Assembly (NCBI GenBank): GCA_900555815.1
Contig: USMR01000083.1
Coordinates: 1-5,212 of the forward strand
Source of the DNA: an uncultured Collinsella sp.
Lineage (GTDB): Bacteria > Actinomycetota > Coriobacteriia > Coriobacteriales > Coriobacteriaceae
Direction: 5' to 3'
DNA length: 5,212 nucleotides
Part shown: positions 5,137 through 5,212 of the stretch, piece after piece
How positions within the stretch are numbered: position 1 is the stretch's first letter
Layout: each line of letters begins with the position of its first letter
Position numbers and translations under genes: made by a program
Notes under the pieces: model-generated
The model's input: only the letters and a program-made list of their open reading frames with translations
Told to the model about the DNA's origin: nothing
Databases searched by the model: none

Positions 5137-5212
5137 AACGACTACCTCCAACGTCGCAGGCAGAGGACGGACAGCGAGCGGGCACCAGAGCGAACAAATT
5201 GACATGAAAAGA

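Noticed and set aside
5027..5197. N-terminal extension of CutC to an ATG at 5197
   Set aside because: The extra 57 residues have no CutC similarity, they run through the candidate promoter and the 5115-5136 hairpin, and a ribosome site fits the ATG at 5026.
5052..5205. 51-codon minus-strand frame starting at 5205
   Set aside because: No ribosome site visible, it reads through the hairpin and the promoter candidate, and its product has no recognisable features.

Overview
The window looks like moderately GC-rich (about 60% by eye) bacterial chromosome, with compact genes and mostly GGGGG/GGAGGT-type ribosome sites. The CutC resembles the Firmicute-type protein, and the overall character would suit a gut actinobacterium of the Coriobacteriia (Collinsella-like). 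That assignment is inference from protein style and base composition; no marker gene in the window fixes it. I see no mobile element, rRNA, tRNA or CRISPR array.

Layout. (1) Positions 1-2244, minus strand: the first 748 codons of a very large recJ gene running off the left edge. A complete RecJ exonuclease (DHH, DHHA1 and OB parts, all motifs intact) is followed in the same reading frame by the N-terminal half of a superfamily 2 helicase, with Walker A, motif Ia and motif Ib visible before the sequence ends. (2) Positions 2245-2518: a divergent intergenic region with a perfect TATAAT box for recJ, a leader hairpin, and a small hairpin covering the recJ ribosome site. (3) Positions 2519-3517, plus strand: a ten-helix membrane transporter of the bile acid:sodium symporter (SBF/BASS) fold whose classical sodium-ligand positions are substituted. 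(4) Positions 3518-3547: a 30-bp gap between convergent stop codons containing an interrupted inverted repeat. (5) Positions 3548-5026, minus strand: a tight two-gene unit, cutC followed by a GalT-like (DUF4931/HIT superfamily) nucleotidyltransferase-type protein. The GGAGGT ribosome site of the second gene lies inside the last two sense codons of cutC. (6) Positions 5027-5212: a non-coding leader with a candidate extended -10 promoter for cutC, a perfect 7-bp hairpin, and an isolated TTGACA at the right edge.

How the parts fit. RecJ and RecQ-like helicases cooperate in 5'-end resection in the RecF pathway, so the fusion would put unwinding and 5'-3' single-strand digestion in one polypeptide. 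The cutC/GalT-like pair is probably co-translated, which suggests a shared, possibly sugar- or nucleotide-phosphate-related, task rather than simple copper handling; the substrate cannot be read from the sequence. The transporter is a single-gene unit facing both neighbours and need not be related to either.
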